From Lycocorax pyrrhopterus obiensis (taxonomy: Eukaryota; Chordata; Aves; Passeriformes; Paradisaeidae), in assembly GCA_014706295.1 (NCBI GenBank), contig JACSVZ010000006.1:29673629-29737628 (forward strand): a stretch of DNA of 64,000 bases. The letters are read 5' to 3'. Positions 12,298 through 24,881 of the stretch are shown in pieces. Each line of letters opens with the position of its first letter. Position 1 is the stretch's first letter. The translations under genes and the position numbers were made by a program. Below the pieces are notes generated by a model. The model worked only from the letters and a program-made list of their open reading frames with translations, had not been told where the DNA came from and searched no databases.

Positions 12298-13090
12298 AGG
12301 GAAAAGGGATGGCAACCACTTTCCTTGATGGTTAAAGATTGTTCACTAAACTGCATAAACATCTGTCAAATGGCTTAAGAGGAAAGCAGGTTTGACAGAT
12401 ATTTTTAATGTTTTTCTCTTTTAATGAAATGTTAATGCCATTAAATTCATCACTTTTTCAGCCTTTCAGCACAACAAGCTTTGAGCTACCTTCAGAACAG
12501 TGCTCCATGACTGGAGAGCCTTGATATCTTTGTTCATTTAAATTTTGATCAGTCTGAATGTAATTTCTATGATGCTCCCTTAGATACAGTTCTGAATTAA
12601 ATTACATTGATTTGTATCAACTTGGTATTAAGTATGCCAGTGCAATTAAGCCACAACACTAAGTTTCTGTACTGAAATGAGAAACTTTGCATAAATAATC
12701 TTTCACTGATATTGCCACAATGAAAATTGTCTGCCTTTAGCCAAATAAAAACCATGAGATGCCCCTCGAGAATGGTTTGAAAGACAAAACATTCCTGCCA
12801 AAATAGACAGGAATCCTGTTCAGTCACATATTTTTTGGTTAGTAGGATATAGGAGCTTAGTACCTAGGATAACTCATTCATTGTGAAATACCTGTTCCAG
12901 AAAAATCAATAGCAAATGCTTGTCCCTAATACTGGAATTTTATTCAAGGTCTTTGGATGTTCTCATTTTCTTCTGATTAATATTAACAGATTATTTCAAA
13001 AATAGCTATTTTTACCCAAATGTTAGAGAAATAACCATGAGAAATGCTACAGTAATAATTCATGCAAGGATACCCACCACTATTAATAGT
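12298..13090. other. Unannotated AT-rich DNA
   Basis: No gene, RNA or repeat family recognised. Confidence 0.5.
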
Positions 13091-13323
13091 TGTTGTTGGG
13101 AATTGTTAATGGGCTTAATGAAGGCGATGGAGACTATGGATCTCATTTCCGTGATCTAGGAGCAGGAGCTTCTATGTCACTACTGAGCCTTTCCGTCATT
13201 ATAGCATATTTATATGTTTTTTCTCTGCAACTTTTTAAACTGTATTTAGTATATTCACTGATAAATGTCTGGTCTGTGCCAAGAAGACACAAATAAACCA
13301 TTAAAATTTGCACTCGTGGTGTT
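13091..13323 (+). mobile_element. Possible solo LTR or retroposed 3' end
   Basis: Begins TGTTGTTGGGAATTG, passes through a GGAGACTATGGATCTC block, and ends with a tidy cleavage region. That region has AATAAA at 13292-13297, then ATTAAAATTTGCA, then the GT-rich CTCGTGGTGTTT. It resembles the R/U5 part of an LTR or a gene 3' end. There is no genomic poly-A tail after the cleavage region, which argues against a processed pseudogene. The right boundary is uncertain and I found no target-site duplication. The open frame 13090-13296 inside it matches nothing I know. Confidence 0.3.
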
Positions 13324-15769
13324 TAATTTAAATCTGTAAGTGCAGTTGCAGCTATCTGCACAATTACCTTATCTGATCATAGGAGAGGAGGAGGAGGCTT
13401 ATCTTGAATCTGAGTTTGAGAAAGGATTATGATTTTGCACACAGGTGAAGGATTTTCTGTCAAAAGAAGATCTCCAAAACGGCATTCCCCAGGACTACCT
13501 TTTTCTTGGCACCCTGATCATCAAGGAAGCACACACAACAGGTGCAGCAGCAACTGACAAACAAACACAAATGTATGATCCACAACACTCTGTTGACGAT
13601 TCAACAATACTTCACCCAGTCCCAAGAAAACTCCTCTTAAGAATGACGTGGATTAAAAAAACTCAACTAAACTGTAGTGCTTACCAAGCCTTATTGTCAA
13701 TGTTTTTATTTTCGTTGGGTTTCTTTTCTCACTAAGTATCTGTTTTGATACAGCTCTTTGAAACTGAGAGTTGCTCAATTCCACATGAATTCCACGATCA
13801 TTAATCATGAACATGACAGCAAAGCTCCTTGGACCATAGGTTGTACCTTCCTCTGTATGTAAGGCAGACAGTCAATGAATAACAGACAGCATCACATGTC
13901 TTAAGTCTTTTGACTTTGCTATATAATCTCTCCAGGTATAAATGTTGCACAATAATCATCAAACTTTTTTTTTTTAATTATTATTTTTACTTTATGCAGA
14001 TGTAATTTCACCTCCTTTTACAGGACCCTACTTAGCTCTCTAAACTTCAAAATCTCAGCTCAAACAAAACTTTGTAATAATTAATCATTTAGAGAAAATG
14101 TTTTTCACCAGCATTTCATTTCTTTCTGTACCAACATCCTGTTACTCTGCTCTCAGTGCAACTACAGCTTGCCCTTGTACAGGAAACACTCAAAAGGAAA
14201 AGCTGGGTCAGAAATAAAAACAGCAGCAACAGTTTAGCTCACCCAAAGCTGCACACTTCAGGATAAATTCTTTTATTGCCGTAGGCCTGTGCTGTGTACT
14301 GCAAACCACCCTTCACCCTCAACATGGTAGTGCCATCCTTAACTGTTTAGGGAGAGTTTTGGTCTTTGAATTCTCTCCTAAAGATCATATCTTTTGAAAA
14401 ATATTTGTTAATTTAACCAGTATTTCTAATCTTTGATGCATCATTTTAAATTTAAATAATCTATTTATCTGTCTAAACAAATGCATCATGATTCAAAATA
14501 TTGGTCTGTGTTTATAAACAGTACAACAGTCTTCAGCTATTCTCTTCTGTGACAAATGTGGCAAACCTTAACATGATGAGAAGGAGAAAGACAGAATGCA
14601 ATAATGTGATCAAAGCAGTGAGGGAAAAGTAATAGCATTGTGTAGTTACTATCAGTGACCTGATTTCAATGGAAAGTTCTCATTAAATGCCTGAATCCAG
14701 TTAGAGCATATTGGCAGAAAGAAGAGATTCCACAGAAAGAAAATCTCAGAGAACTATGATTATAGACAGTGCATCAAAATTCTGAAAAATAAAAATGCAA
14801 TAATAAATCTTAGTTATTCACCGGTATGTATAATCTCACTACTCAGTTGCCAACACAAGATTTACATATAGGATTATAACGTATTCTTTCAGATCAGTGT
14901 TCTTTAGAGATAAAGTCTGTGGTTGCCCTTATGACTCATGTAGATTTGGTTATATAAACTGATCTCTAATCATCTTTTTTCTAAAGTGAGTTTCTGCATT
15001 ATAATAACTAAAATAAATGCAACTCTTGGAAAAATATAAAGCTGTAAAAAATGCAGTAATCTCTGTACGTTGCCCAAATTTTGCTCGAAATACACTATGT
15101 ACCACATCTCAAATCTTGTCAAACATCCACCAGTGTTAAACCTAAACATACAGAAATAGCAGCACTCCAAGAGGTCTGATTTTTTTTTCACACAGTGTTC
15201 TGGCAGCTCAGCTGAAGGGACAATGACCACCTACTGCCATGGCACCAAAGGCAGATAAACAAAATTCACCATGTATCTGCATCTGTATCATATTTTTTGT
15301 TTACTGCCTGGAAGACTGAAAGCAATTCAAGAAGTTTAAAATTTTATTTAGAATCTAGCCCTTTTTTAAAAAAATATTTATTTCATTATTTCTGTATTGA
15401 CAATGAATTCTGAATGAAAATAACACCAGACATTGAATATCTTGTCAAACATTTAGGACTCCAGGAGGAAGAAAAGGTTTATAGCCCTTCTCAGATTCTG
15501 GGATCATTTTCCGTCTCTTAAAATCTTTCCTACGGCATTTTTAACTAATCATTTAAGTCTGTTCATTGCATCCTTCTGTGAATTTTTTTTAAAGTATCAG
15601 CAGCCTCCAGCTGTTGTTCTAAAATTTTATGACCTGTATGCAAAGCACTGGATCATATGAAATCTTAGTGGATCCTAATTAAGATGTTGTCACAAATAGC
15701 TTGAAAATGACCGGATTAAGGAATCTGTGTTAAAATAGGTTTCCATGCGCTGTCAATAGCTTTGCATCA
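13324..15769. other. Unannotated AT-rich DNA
   Basis: T-rich runs at 13967-13977 and 15180-15189. The open frames at 13445-13735 (+) and 14970-15230 (-) show no recognisable motif and I treat them as chance. Confidence 0.5.
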
Positions 15770-16388
15770 TAATCATAGAATATCATAGAGTCACAGAAAA
15801 TGTGGAGATGGAAGGGACCCATCGGTATCAGCGAGTCCAGCTCCTGGCCCTGCACAGGACACCCCAAGAATCACACCATGTGCCTGACAGCATTGTCCCA
15901 ATGGCTCTTGAACTCTGCCAGGCTTGGTGCTGTGACCACTCCCTTGGGGAGCCTGTTCCAGTGCTCAATCACGCTCTGAGTGAAAAATCTTTTCTTAATA
16001 TCCAACTTAAACCTCCCTAATAGTTTCATATCTTTTTTATATTGTGGCACCCAAAACTGCCCCCAGCACTCGAGGTGAGGCCGCCCCAGTGCAGAGCAGA
16101 GCGGGACAATCCCCTCCCTTTCCTGGCTGGCGATGCTGTGCCTGATGCCCCCCAGGACATGCTTGGCCCTCCTGGCTGCCAGGGCACTGCTGACTCATGT
16201 TCAACTTGCCATCAACCAGGACCCCCAGGTCCCTTTCCACAGCTCTGCTCTGCAGCCTCTCATTCCCTGATCCATACACACAACCAGGGTTGCCCCGTCC
16301 CAGGCGCAGAATGCAGCACTTGGCAATGTTAAACTTCGTACCGTTGGTGATTGCCCAGACCTCTAATGTGTTGAGGTCTCTCTGCAGA
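15770..16388 (-). mobile_element. CR1 LINE fragment with internal deletion
   Basis: Reverse-oriented CR1. Read left to right on the plus strand it opens with degenerate 3' terminal repeats (AATCATAGAATATCATAGAGTCACAGAA). The 3' UTR and end of ORF2 follow (GAGCCTGTTCCAGTGCTCAATCAC is the complement of the NRLP region). It then jumps at about 16017-16024 from AACCTCCC to TAATAGTTTCATATC, and continues with GCACCCAAAACTGCCCCCAG and CCAGGACCCCCAGGTCC to CTCTCTGCAG. In CR1 copies as I remember them, roughly 250 bp normally separates AACCTCCC from the TAATAG segment, so that part is missing here. The element is 5'-truncated at about 16388 and has no intact ORF. Confidence 0.94.
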
Positions 16389-18410
16389 CGCTCTCTGAAA
16401 AGTAAACTTCTACCTCAGTGTAATTAGAGTCCCATCATTTAAACTTTTCCTGATTTTTAACTTAACTCCTTTGTCAATCTAGTTCTATTCAGTCATCACT
16501 TGGCCCTGTAACAAGAGTTATAGATTCATCCAGTAAACAAGCTGTTAAAACCATCTGATTTTTGACTTTTCACTGTCCTTCTCCTAGATTACAGTGCAGT
16601 AAACGCCCATACCTTGACAAATAGCTACTCATGATATCACTTCATTTCAGTGACGTGCATCTTGTTCTCATTGAGATCACTCAAAAAATGTTTTTAATCT
16701 TGCTGGTTTGGTCAAAACATCCTCTACTTTAATTCTCCTGCTGGTTACAGCCTAATAAAGTTGATACAGTTGCCTGATTTTTAGGTTCTAGAATAATTTA
16801 AGACTTCCTTACATTTCTACCCTTGTCTTCACCTATATTACCTTTCTTTTCTATAATCTCATGGAATCCAAATAACCTCTCTTTGGGAGTTGAACATGAC
16901 ATTATTCTTGCTTTCTTCAAATATTCTGTGTGCTAACTCCTACATACAGTCTTATAAAAAAGGAAGTAATAATAAATTTACACATACAGACACAGTTTTT
17001 AATCTATACAAGGGTACACAAAAATTAATCCAATGACCTTATCATTGTACTTCATTTCTTTCCATGCATTCAATCTTCATTTTAATTGTTTTTCTTATAC
17101 CTAATCTAAACTCAGTTTTCCCATTCTTTTAAAGAAATAATCACACATATGTAAGTTCATCTTTGGGGACTTTTTGAAAAGAGAATACTGCTTGCAAAAT
17201 TCACCTAATCAAATTCAGTTTAGAAATAATGCATGCACCATGTGAAAGTGATTATTATATGCAACAAATACCCACGAAAAGAATGCTTCCCGTACATTCC
17301 TCATGTATAGAAACCTCAGACCTATTTTGGTGCTCTTCTAGAAACAAACATTTCAATCTGCAGTTCGCTTGTTGCAAGTTTGATGAGCAATTCTTCTACC
17401 TAGGTATTGATTGTGTCTTTTTCATCACAAACTTCAGGTGTATGTTTCCTCTCAAAGTGTAGTTATGTCAGTTCACACCTCACAGCTATAGTCAATGAGA
17501 TTTCAAGGAAACAATAAAATAGCAGTTAAAAGTAATATATTTCAATGCAGCTCACCATGCATATGATACACAGGACATCTTTTAACTTGATAAAACAACC
17601 AATTTATTTCTGTCTTTGGATAATATCAATTGTCCAAAGACAGAATATTAATACCACATCTATTCCAAATGCATGAATCCAATGGGTTTTTCTTTAGAAA
17701 CAGTTCTTTCAGGGTAAAGTTGTTAACTGGGGCTGATAGTGGAATATTCACAAAAGTTTCAACAACCAGATCAGTGAGTCACACCTGGAGGAGAGAATTT
17801 TCATTGGAGCTGGCTTCACAGCTAACCTCAGACTTAATTCTGTAAATTTTATTCTGTTTTAAGCTTTAGTCTCACCTTTCCGTTGGTAAAATAAATGGAA
17901 ACATAAATCAAACTTGTATTATAAATCTCTCTCATTTTTCTTGAAGCTACTATCTAGCAAAAAGGCAAACTATAGATTTCTGAAGGTTATTCAAAACTTG
18001 TTTGTGAGTTCTGAACTAGGTTTTTTCAGTTTCCAAGCGAAGTTCTATTGTACAGCTACAATCTGGATAATATGGATAGCCGATAACTGTTTCTTTCTTC
18101 TGATACAAAAATAACCTTTTCCACTTCCTGTGAGATATTTGTACCTTATTTAAACGAAAACTGAATTCTTTAAAATTTATTTTGTGTCATGATTTTCCAG
18201 GGTCATAAGCTATGAAATCAGAAAAATACGAGAGCTGTACACATCTTTTAACATCTTTCAAAATGAACAATAACAATTGTATTTTGTTATATCAACTTTT
18301 CAAGGTGGCTTTCACCAGGCCTAATGTTCCAGTATGCAATTACGGCATTCCGTTTTCAGTTTTGTTTTCTTTCTCTTTAAAGTACTTGAAAAGCAACACC
18401 TGGGAAATTT
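16389..18410. other. Unannotated AT-rich DNA
   Basis: Start of a long repeat-poor block. No interspersed repeat, RNA gene or credible exon recognised. The open frames at 17229-18424 are short and look like chance. Confidence 0.5.
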
Positions 18411-18432
18411 CCAAGATTTCATGAAATCTTGG
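18411..18432. repeat. Perfect 22 bp palindrome
   Basis: The half-site CCAAGATTTCA at 18411-18421 is followed with no spacer by its exact complement TGAAATCTTGG at 18422-18432. The dyad stops exactly there: flanking T and C do not pair. Confidence 0.95.
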
Positions 18433-18678
18433 CCCTAAGATGAACACAGAGCTCCCACTGATTTCAGCAGGTCCCAAATTATCATTAATGCCTTTCAAGA
18501 ACTATTATCCCAATAATTTAAATATAAAACATATATAAAATATATTAATAAAAAGGTAATTTTAATTAATTATGCTCTTCCAAAATCTTCAGAGAAGCAC
18601 AACTTCTGGCGTTCGTTTCTCAAAGAGTCTAAGAGACAGGTCCTACAACTACTGAGTTAGTGTCAGAATCCACATTGA

Positions 18679-18722
18679 CAATTTTTTTCTCTGAAAAATC
18701 CAATTTTTTTCTCCGAAAAATC
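18679..18722. repeat. 22 bp tandem duplication, two copies
   Basis: Two adjacent 22 bp units, each CAATTTTTTTCT then C(T/C)GAAAAATC, differing at one base (CTGA versus CCGA). Confidence 0.92.
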
Positions 18723-21700
18723 AGAATATATATACATTCTCACCCAGATTTGTACCTTAAGCTTCTGAGACCTTAGTTTCCAAAACTGAGACTCCCTCCT
18801 CAGACAAAATCACAAAGAATCACTCACAGTATTTTTGACTGTATTTATCACAGACAGATTGGCCATTCAAGAAAACTTTTTCATGTTATTTCTTTCCTAA
18901 AAATCGAGAACAGTCTAAGTATTAAGGACAAATATTTATGGAGTGTATAATCAGTAAAGCACAGAAGGGTGAGCACCACAATGAATTTAAAAAAAACTAG
19001 CTGGAGGCCTGAGATAAACTCATGTAACCAAACTCTATCCTGTGCATAGATGCACTGGGGAATGGTGATGTTATACAGAGGCTTTTCCCTCCACTGCACC
19101 CATAAAAAGTAGTGCCAAAACAAACCCTGAAGCAGGCAAGCACACCAGAGAATATCAAGAAGAAGGCTTAGCTTCTTGTGTCAGCAAACGAAATGGTCAT
19201 GCTACTGACTAGGTAGCATACCTATCCCACTTCTAGCACATTCCCTACACTGTGGAGCAAATATTCTCTCCTTTTTTCACTGAAGAAGAAATTGCTTTGA
19301 TCTTATACACCTTTGCTCCTCCACCACATATAATTTCTTGGTCTGTGCACCTCTGCCCATAAAGAAAAGGCAGACTCCTGGTCACAATGTGAGCGACCAC
19401 TCTGAACTGCCACCCACTCTCTGCAGTTTAGCACAGTAGCTCTGCATGTAAAGCAAATCTCACCTGTGAAGGCTGGGCTTCCTCTCCCTCATGCTCAGGT
19501 TTCTGCCAAAATCCTTCACATGTAGGTGACCATTGATTTAGCCAGCACTAACGGATGGAGGAAGGCTCTTTTCCTATTGCCCATAAACTCATCTGGCCTA
19601 TGACATCACTTCTGTCTTCAAAGTAGAGTAATGCAGAGTTACCTTGTCCTGACAGTAAATTCAGGGTGCATTTTCAACCACCTCTTACTTTTGATAATTT
19701 GTTGAGGCAATTATTAAAACTCATCATTAAAATAATTTAAATAATTTACATAAACCAAGACATGCTGGTGGACTCCAAAACAGTACCCAAATACCCTGTC
19801 TAATTAAATGTTGTCAACCTATGTGTATCTGTTAACTGCTAATATCTTTATGTAGATGATAAGACACTCAATATATAAAGCTCTTAAATACTTCATCTAA
19901 ATTACAAAGTAAATTGCTTAGCCAGAATTAAAACGCAGGCATTCAAGAACTTATCCAGGTCTTGTTCAACTATGGTTCAAATTCTTTCTCAATGAAGTAG
20001 CAGAGTACTTTGGAGGAGCAGAGTAAATAAGTTGTGGTGGCAAAGCAAACCTCTCTAAACTTTTCTACAGACCTTTCTCTTTAGTTACAGAGAAAAAAAA
20101 CGTAAGCCCCGCTAAAAAGAAACTTCGTAGTATCTACTTTTCTGGTCATGAACTTTTTATCCAATATGTTGTTGTTCTCATTGATTCATTAATTCTATGG
20201 AGCCACATGCAGGTTTGCATTCATTATTTTACCTGTTCTGAACTAGAATAGGTTACAAGGGTCAAAATCTCTATTTGAAAAAAAAAACCAAACAACAAAC
20301 AGCATACGAGATAAGGCTGTACACAACAGCATTTGATGTATTACATCTCACTGGTATCTGACAACCCTTACTCCCTGGTGATGCAATTCTTTTCTAATAA
20401 TTTAGTCTCAGTCTATTAAAAGACAATTACAGATAATGCAGCCAGGCAAGTGCTGAAGGATGTCTAGAACAGTACTTGTAGAAAGGTTATCAAAACACAA
20501 TTCTCAAAAAGAAGTGTGGTATTGGTTTTTTGATCATTTCAGATAGAGACTGTTATATAGATTTTCTAAAGGATTGAACATAACTGGAAGAAGCTGGAAA
20601 TGGATCTCCCCCTTGCAACTTCATAAGTCATAATAATAGATTTATATATATATAATATATATTTACTGCTAAGTAAAGAATATAGCTAGCTATTCAGAAG
20701 TTATCTTATAATAGGTAGAGACTTGATAGACCTTCAAATCTGTAGTCATTTTGAATGTTACCAGACTTCATACTTCACTCAACTCTACATGAACAATTAT
20801 TTCCACATTATGCATAAATTAATACAAAATCAGAAGTGTTCTTTGAAGCTTTTGTTCTGCGCTGTTATCATCTGGGCTTTTAGTTATGAGCTGGCCACAG
20901 AATAAATAGGACCTTTAGTAGCATTCTGTTTCAGAAAACATTTCTGACAGAAGGAGTTAGGTTGCCCTTCTGAATCTGAAAATCAGGGGAACTTAGAGCA
21001 TGCTTACCTTTTTATCTTGCTATGCATTAGCATTGTTTGGAATCATGGTTGTCACTGCAGATGGAAATTTAAAGAAACCTCCCCTGCTCAGTAAGTCTCA
21101 GAGATGACAGATGTACTGCCATCCCATTGTATTTAACCACATCGGTCAACTTCACTGTCCGGCTCCAAAAGGGGCTTTTTCAAAAGCAAAGCTTCTCTGA
21201 TGTGTGATAGGATCTGTATGTAAAGGATTTGTACAGTCAGCTGAATCTCCTTGCCCAATATGTTGGCATATCACTATAGAAGCACCCATGGGTTTCAGCC
21301 CATAGTGGCCATGGCCAGGCACGCTTCAGCAAGCAAGGAGTCTGCACACATGTCCCATTTCCTGTTGCTAGCCAGTATCTACCAGTCAAAGCAGTGATTT
21401 TAAATTAGAGTATTGTAGTCTTTGAAATATATTGAGAAATTCTTCAAAGAGTGTTTTCAAGATTGGTGCAGATGTAAACCTAAGCATGAATGCACGTCTG
21501 AGCAGGAATTGATTGGGCGAGCTATATAAACACACGTATATTTATATATAAAGGCACCTACAAACTTTAACTGTAGTTTTCTACACCTATCATGGACTAT
21601 CAAACCACTGGTATAATACTGTGTCTTTGTCCTTAGCTTTCAGGGAATCTGCCTGCTTGTTGGGTTTTTTTTGGGTTCGCAGAGGAAAGGAAACCATGAG

Positions 21701-22305
21701 GATGCATGGATGAACAGGGACAGCTCTACCATGGTCTTCAATGTTATCAAAAGATTGTTTTCACAAACACAGAACTCCAGGTTTCTGCATTTCAAGAGGG
21801 TTAAACAGGAAGTATCTCTGTGGTATTCAGCCTCTATGCTGAGCCCTCCATATTACCCTTCCTTTCCTCTGAACTTAAAGTGTTGATCTCAGAGGGGAAA
21901 TATGTCATAAAGTCTTTAAAAATTAACGTATTCCTGAATATACTGTTGATCTCTAAAATGTAGTAAATAGCATGCAATTTTCTTACAATATGACACCCTG
22001 CCTATAAAGTGTAGCTAAAAGTTTATTATTTCAAAAGCATTTCTTATCACCCATATTCATGTTAAAAAAAAGTTTGTGGTTTAAAGCACATCCTTGACCA
22101 CACGAATAAATAGTGAAGTTAGCTCAACATCTGAGATATGGAAATGTCATTACATGAACTGCTTATATATTCTAAATTCCCCAACGTAACAGCATCCTTA
22201 CGATTTCTAGGACTTTCATGAACATCAGAGGTTTACAGTGTCCTGACAAGGTTGTTTGAACACTGTCCCAGTGCTTCCTGCTACGTTACAATATGTTGGC
22301 CACAG
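18723..22305. other. Unannotated DNA
   Basis: AT dinucleotide-rich run at 20642-20666. Two moderately GC-richer stretches (about 19320-19620 and 21050-21400) match no family I recognise. No credible exon found. Confidence 0.5.
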
Positions 22306-22318
22306 GTCCCCTAGCAAC
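22306..22318. promoter_or_regulatory. RFX X-box-like motif
   Basis: GTCCCCTAGCAAC fits the X-box half-sites GTYNCC and RGNAAC with a 1-base spacer; RFX proteins tolerate spacers of 0-3. It is a motif match only, with no nearby promoter recognised. Confidence 0.3.
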
Positions 22319-24798
22319 CATGAGTTTGGAGAAGAACTGTATTCTAAATCTCATAAAAACATTGTTTATTCTTTAATGACTATGATTTTGCAGTATACAT
22401 TTTAAGTGTACATGCACATGGCTCCCTCTTCTGGAAAATCCGTACGGAAAATAATAACTAACCATTTAGAAACAAAGAAAAATAATCATAATAAAAAAAC
22501 GGCATAGACGGAACAGAATGAGGGGGGCAAATGACATTTTAACATAATGTAATCTTTATCAAACCTATCATTTTCCTTCTCAGCCTTTTTCCAGTTTATT
22601 TTTTTTTCACATTTCACAACAATTTTACCTCGCATGTATAATTTCAGCAACAAAAATGTTGAGAACGAAGATATCATATACATTGTAGCCAAAACAGTGG
22701 TGTTGAATAATCTGTAAGAAACTGAAAAAAAGAGATGACAGAACAGATTGGAACTACAATGGAAAAAATTTGAGTACATTAAAGAAACCAAATAGTGACA
22801 TATTGAAGCTCAAATGAGTAGAGAGGTGTTTGCCACTGCTAACAGAATACATAAGAGATGAATATGACCCATATTCATAAGGCCTGGGAAGGCAAACAAA
22901 TGTTTTAAAACACAAAATTTAAAATCATTAATTGAAAAAAAATCAACTTAGAAATATGTCTCCTATATGAAATGCCATATTTATAATATTTTAATGAAAA
23001 TTGAATTAAAATGCTTTACAAGAAGCTAAAAAGAAGAGATTTTTTTTCAAGTGTGACAGAAAAGTTTCTATTGAACTAAGTTTTTTATTTTCAAGGTTAA
23101 ACAGTTTGATCAATGTACTCCAAATGAGATTTTTGTTGAAAAATTCAAGCAGAAAATCAACTGTGTGTGTACAGAGTATTTCAGGAAGAATACAATCAAC
23201 AGGATAAGGCTTAGAGCAATCTCACTTAAAAGCAACACCTTTACATTCTCACCTTTGATTATGAGGAGCTTAAGAGGTAAACTGAACTAAAGAAACACCC
23301 AACTACCCCATTTAGATGATTAACTGAAAGGAGATATATGGATATTCCATGACAGATAAATAGAAATCATTTAACAGTGGAATAAGAACAAAGGGGATAA
23401 AATCCACCTTCTGAATTCAGCTTAATAAGATAAATTAGTAATATAAATTAGCTTGAACTGCAACATTGCATTCTCATTAGGAATGTAATTTCTTAAGAAA
23501 GTTAATAGCTGGAGGATTTAAGCAGATGGACAAGAATTTCCACTTCATATAAGCCCTGTGAAATGGGATATTTCTCTTGTGATTTTGATTGGCTACGCCA
23601 ATGTAATTTATCAGGCGAGTAAGCCCTGTTCATCAGTACTTTCTACACAGTTTTCACAGAAGAAAGAGAAGAACTTTGAGTACAGACTTAAAGGCCTGTC
23701 TTTAGGGTCTTAGTTTTTATCTTTAATTTATATCTTTGGATTTTTGGATTTCCATAAGTTACTGGATTTTCCTCTATAGATCTAAATTCTCCTTTTTGGA
23801 AAGTAATGATACATATTAACTTAAGGGCCGATAGACAACTAGTTAGAAAGAATATCGAATATGAGATTAAATCTTTGAATTTCCTCATTTCATTCATTAG
23901 TTTAATTACAAATATAATATAGATCTTCCTTTATCCTTCACAGAAAGTATGAGAAAAAGGAAAAATAATCCAGTTTTTCTTGAAGAAAAGTTCTGTCACA
24001 TAATTTACTGTGAAAATAAGCCACATTAATTAACTTTTTAAGGGCTGCTGTGCAGACTTAGACAAAAATTAATAAAAATACAGAACTTAAAAAGCATATT
24101 TTAACAGTGTAATAGAGCTCTTTAGAAAAGCTGAAAATGAAACTAGAACTGCTTCATAAACAGCATCAAAATATTGCATGATGATGGATAAAGATGACAT
24201 TTACAAGGTTTGGTAATGCAAAATGGTGAAGTTTACAGGAAATTAATCTAATATGGTAGACATATCATTTCTCACAGAGGCTGGATCATAATTCACCCGT
24301 CTTCATCTGACAAGGTCAAAATTTACTGCAGTGTACACCAGACAACTGTAACTTGAAGAGGCTTCATCACATCTTAAATCAGTTTCTGCATAATTTCAGA
24401 CATAAAAATCTAATTCTGTGGCAACCAGAGGATGCATTGCTGCTATATTAAAAGGAAATTCTCCAAAACTTTTGATTAATGAAGAGAAAAAAACTCTTAT
24501 CTACTTAAAAAGCCTGTTCATAATTAATTGGATTTATCAGAAAGCAAACAAACATACTGTTTCCTCAGAAAGATAACACATACAACAAAATCATCCCTTT
24601 CTTTCAGCATATCAGCTTGGTTTCAGACTAAAGTTTCATTCTGATAAAGAAGAAGACAATACAATCAATTTAATAAATGTATAGGTGCTCTTTAGGGTAC
24701 AGATTTCAAAATCTGCATATTCAGTATATATTTAGCCCTAACTACAAATTCAGTTCTTATCTATTCTTATGGGTTCTCCCAAAAACATGGTACACAGA
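22319..24798. other. Unannotated AT-rich DNA
   Basis: Poly-T run at 23040-23048. Nothing else recognised. Confidence 0.5.
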
Positions 24799-24881
24799 CA
24801 CCAAAAAAAAAAAACCACCCCAAAAAAAACAACAAAAAAACTCCACAAAAAACACAAAAAAAACCAAAAAAACCCCCACAA
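24799..24881. repeat. A-rich/C low-complexity tract
   Basis: About 80 bases made almost entirely of A with interspersed C, in an irregular CAAAA/CCAAA pattern. It yields a lysine/threonine/proline-rich open frame (24677-24895, +) that is an artefact of composition. Confidence 0.93.
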
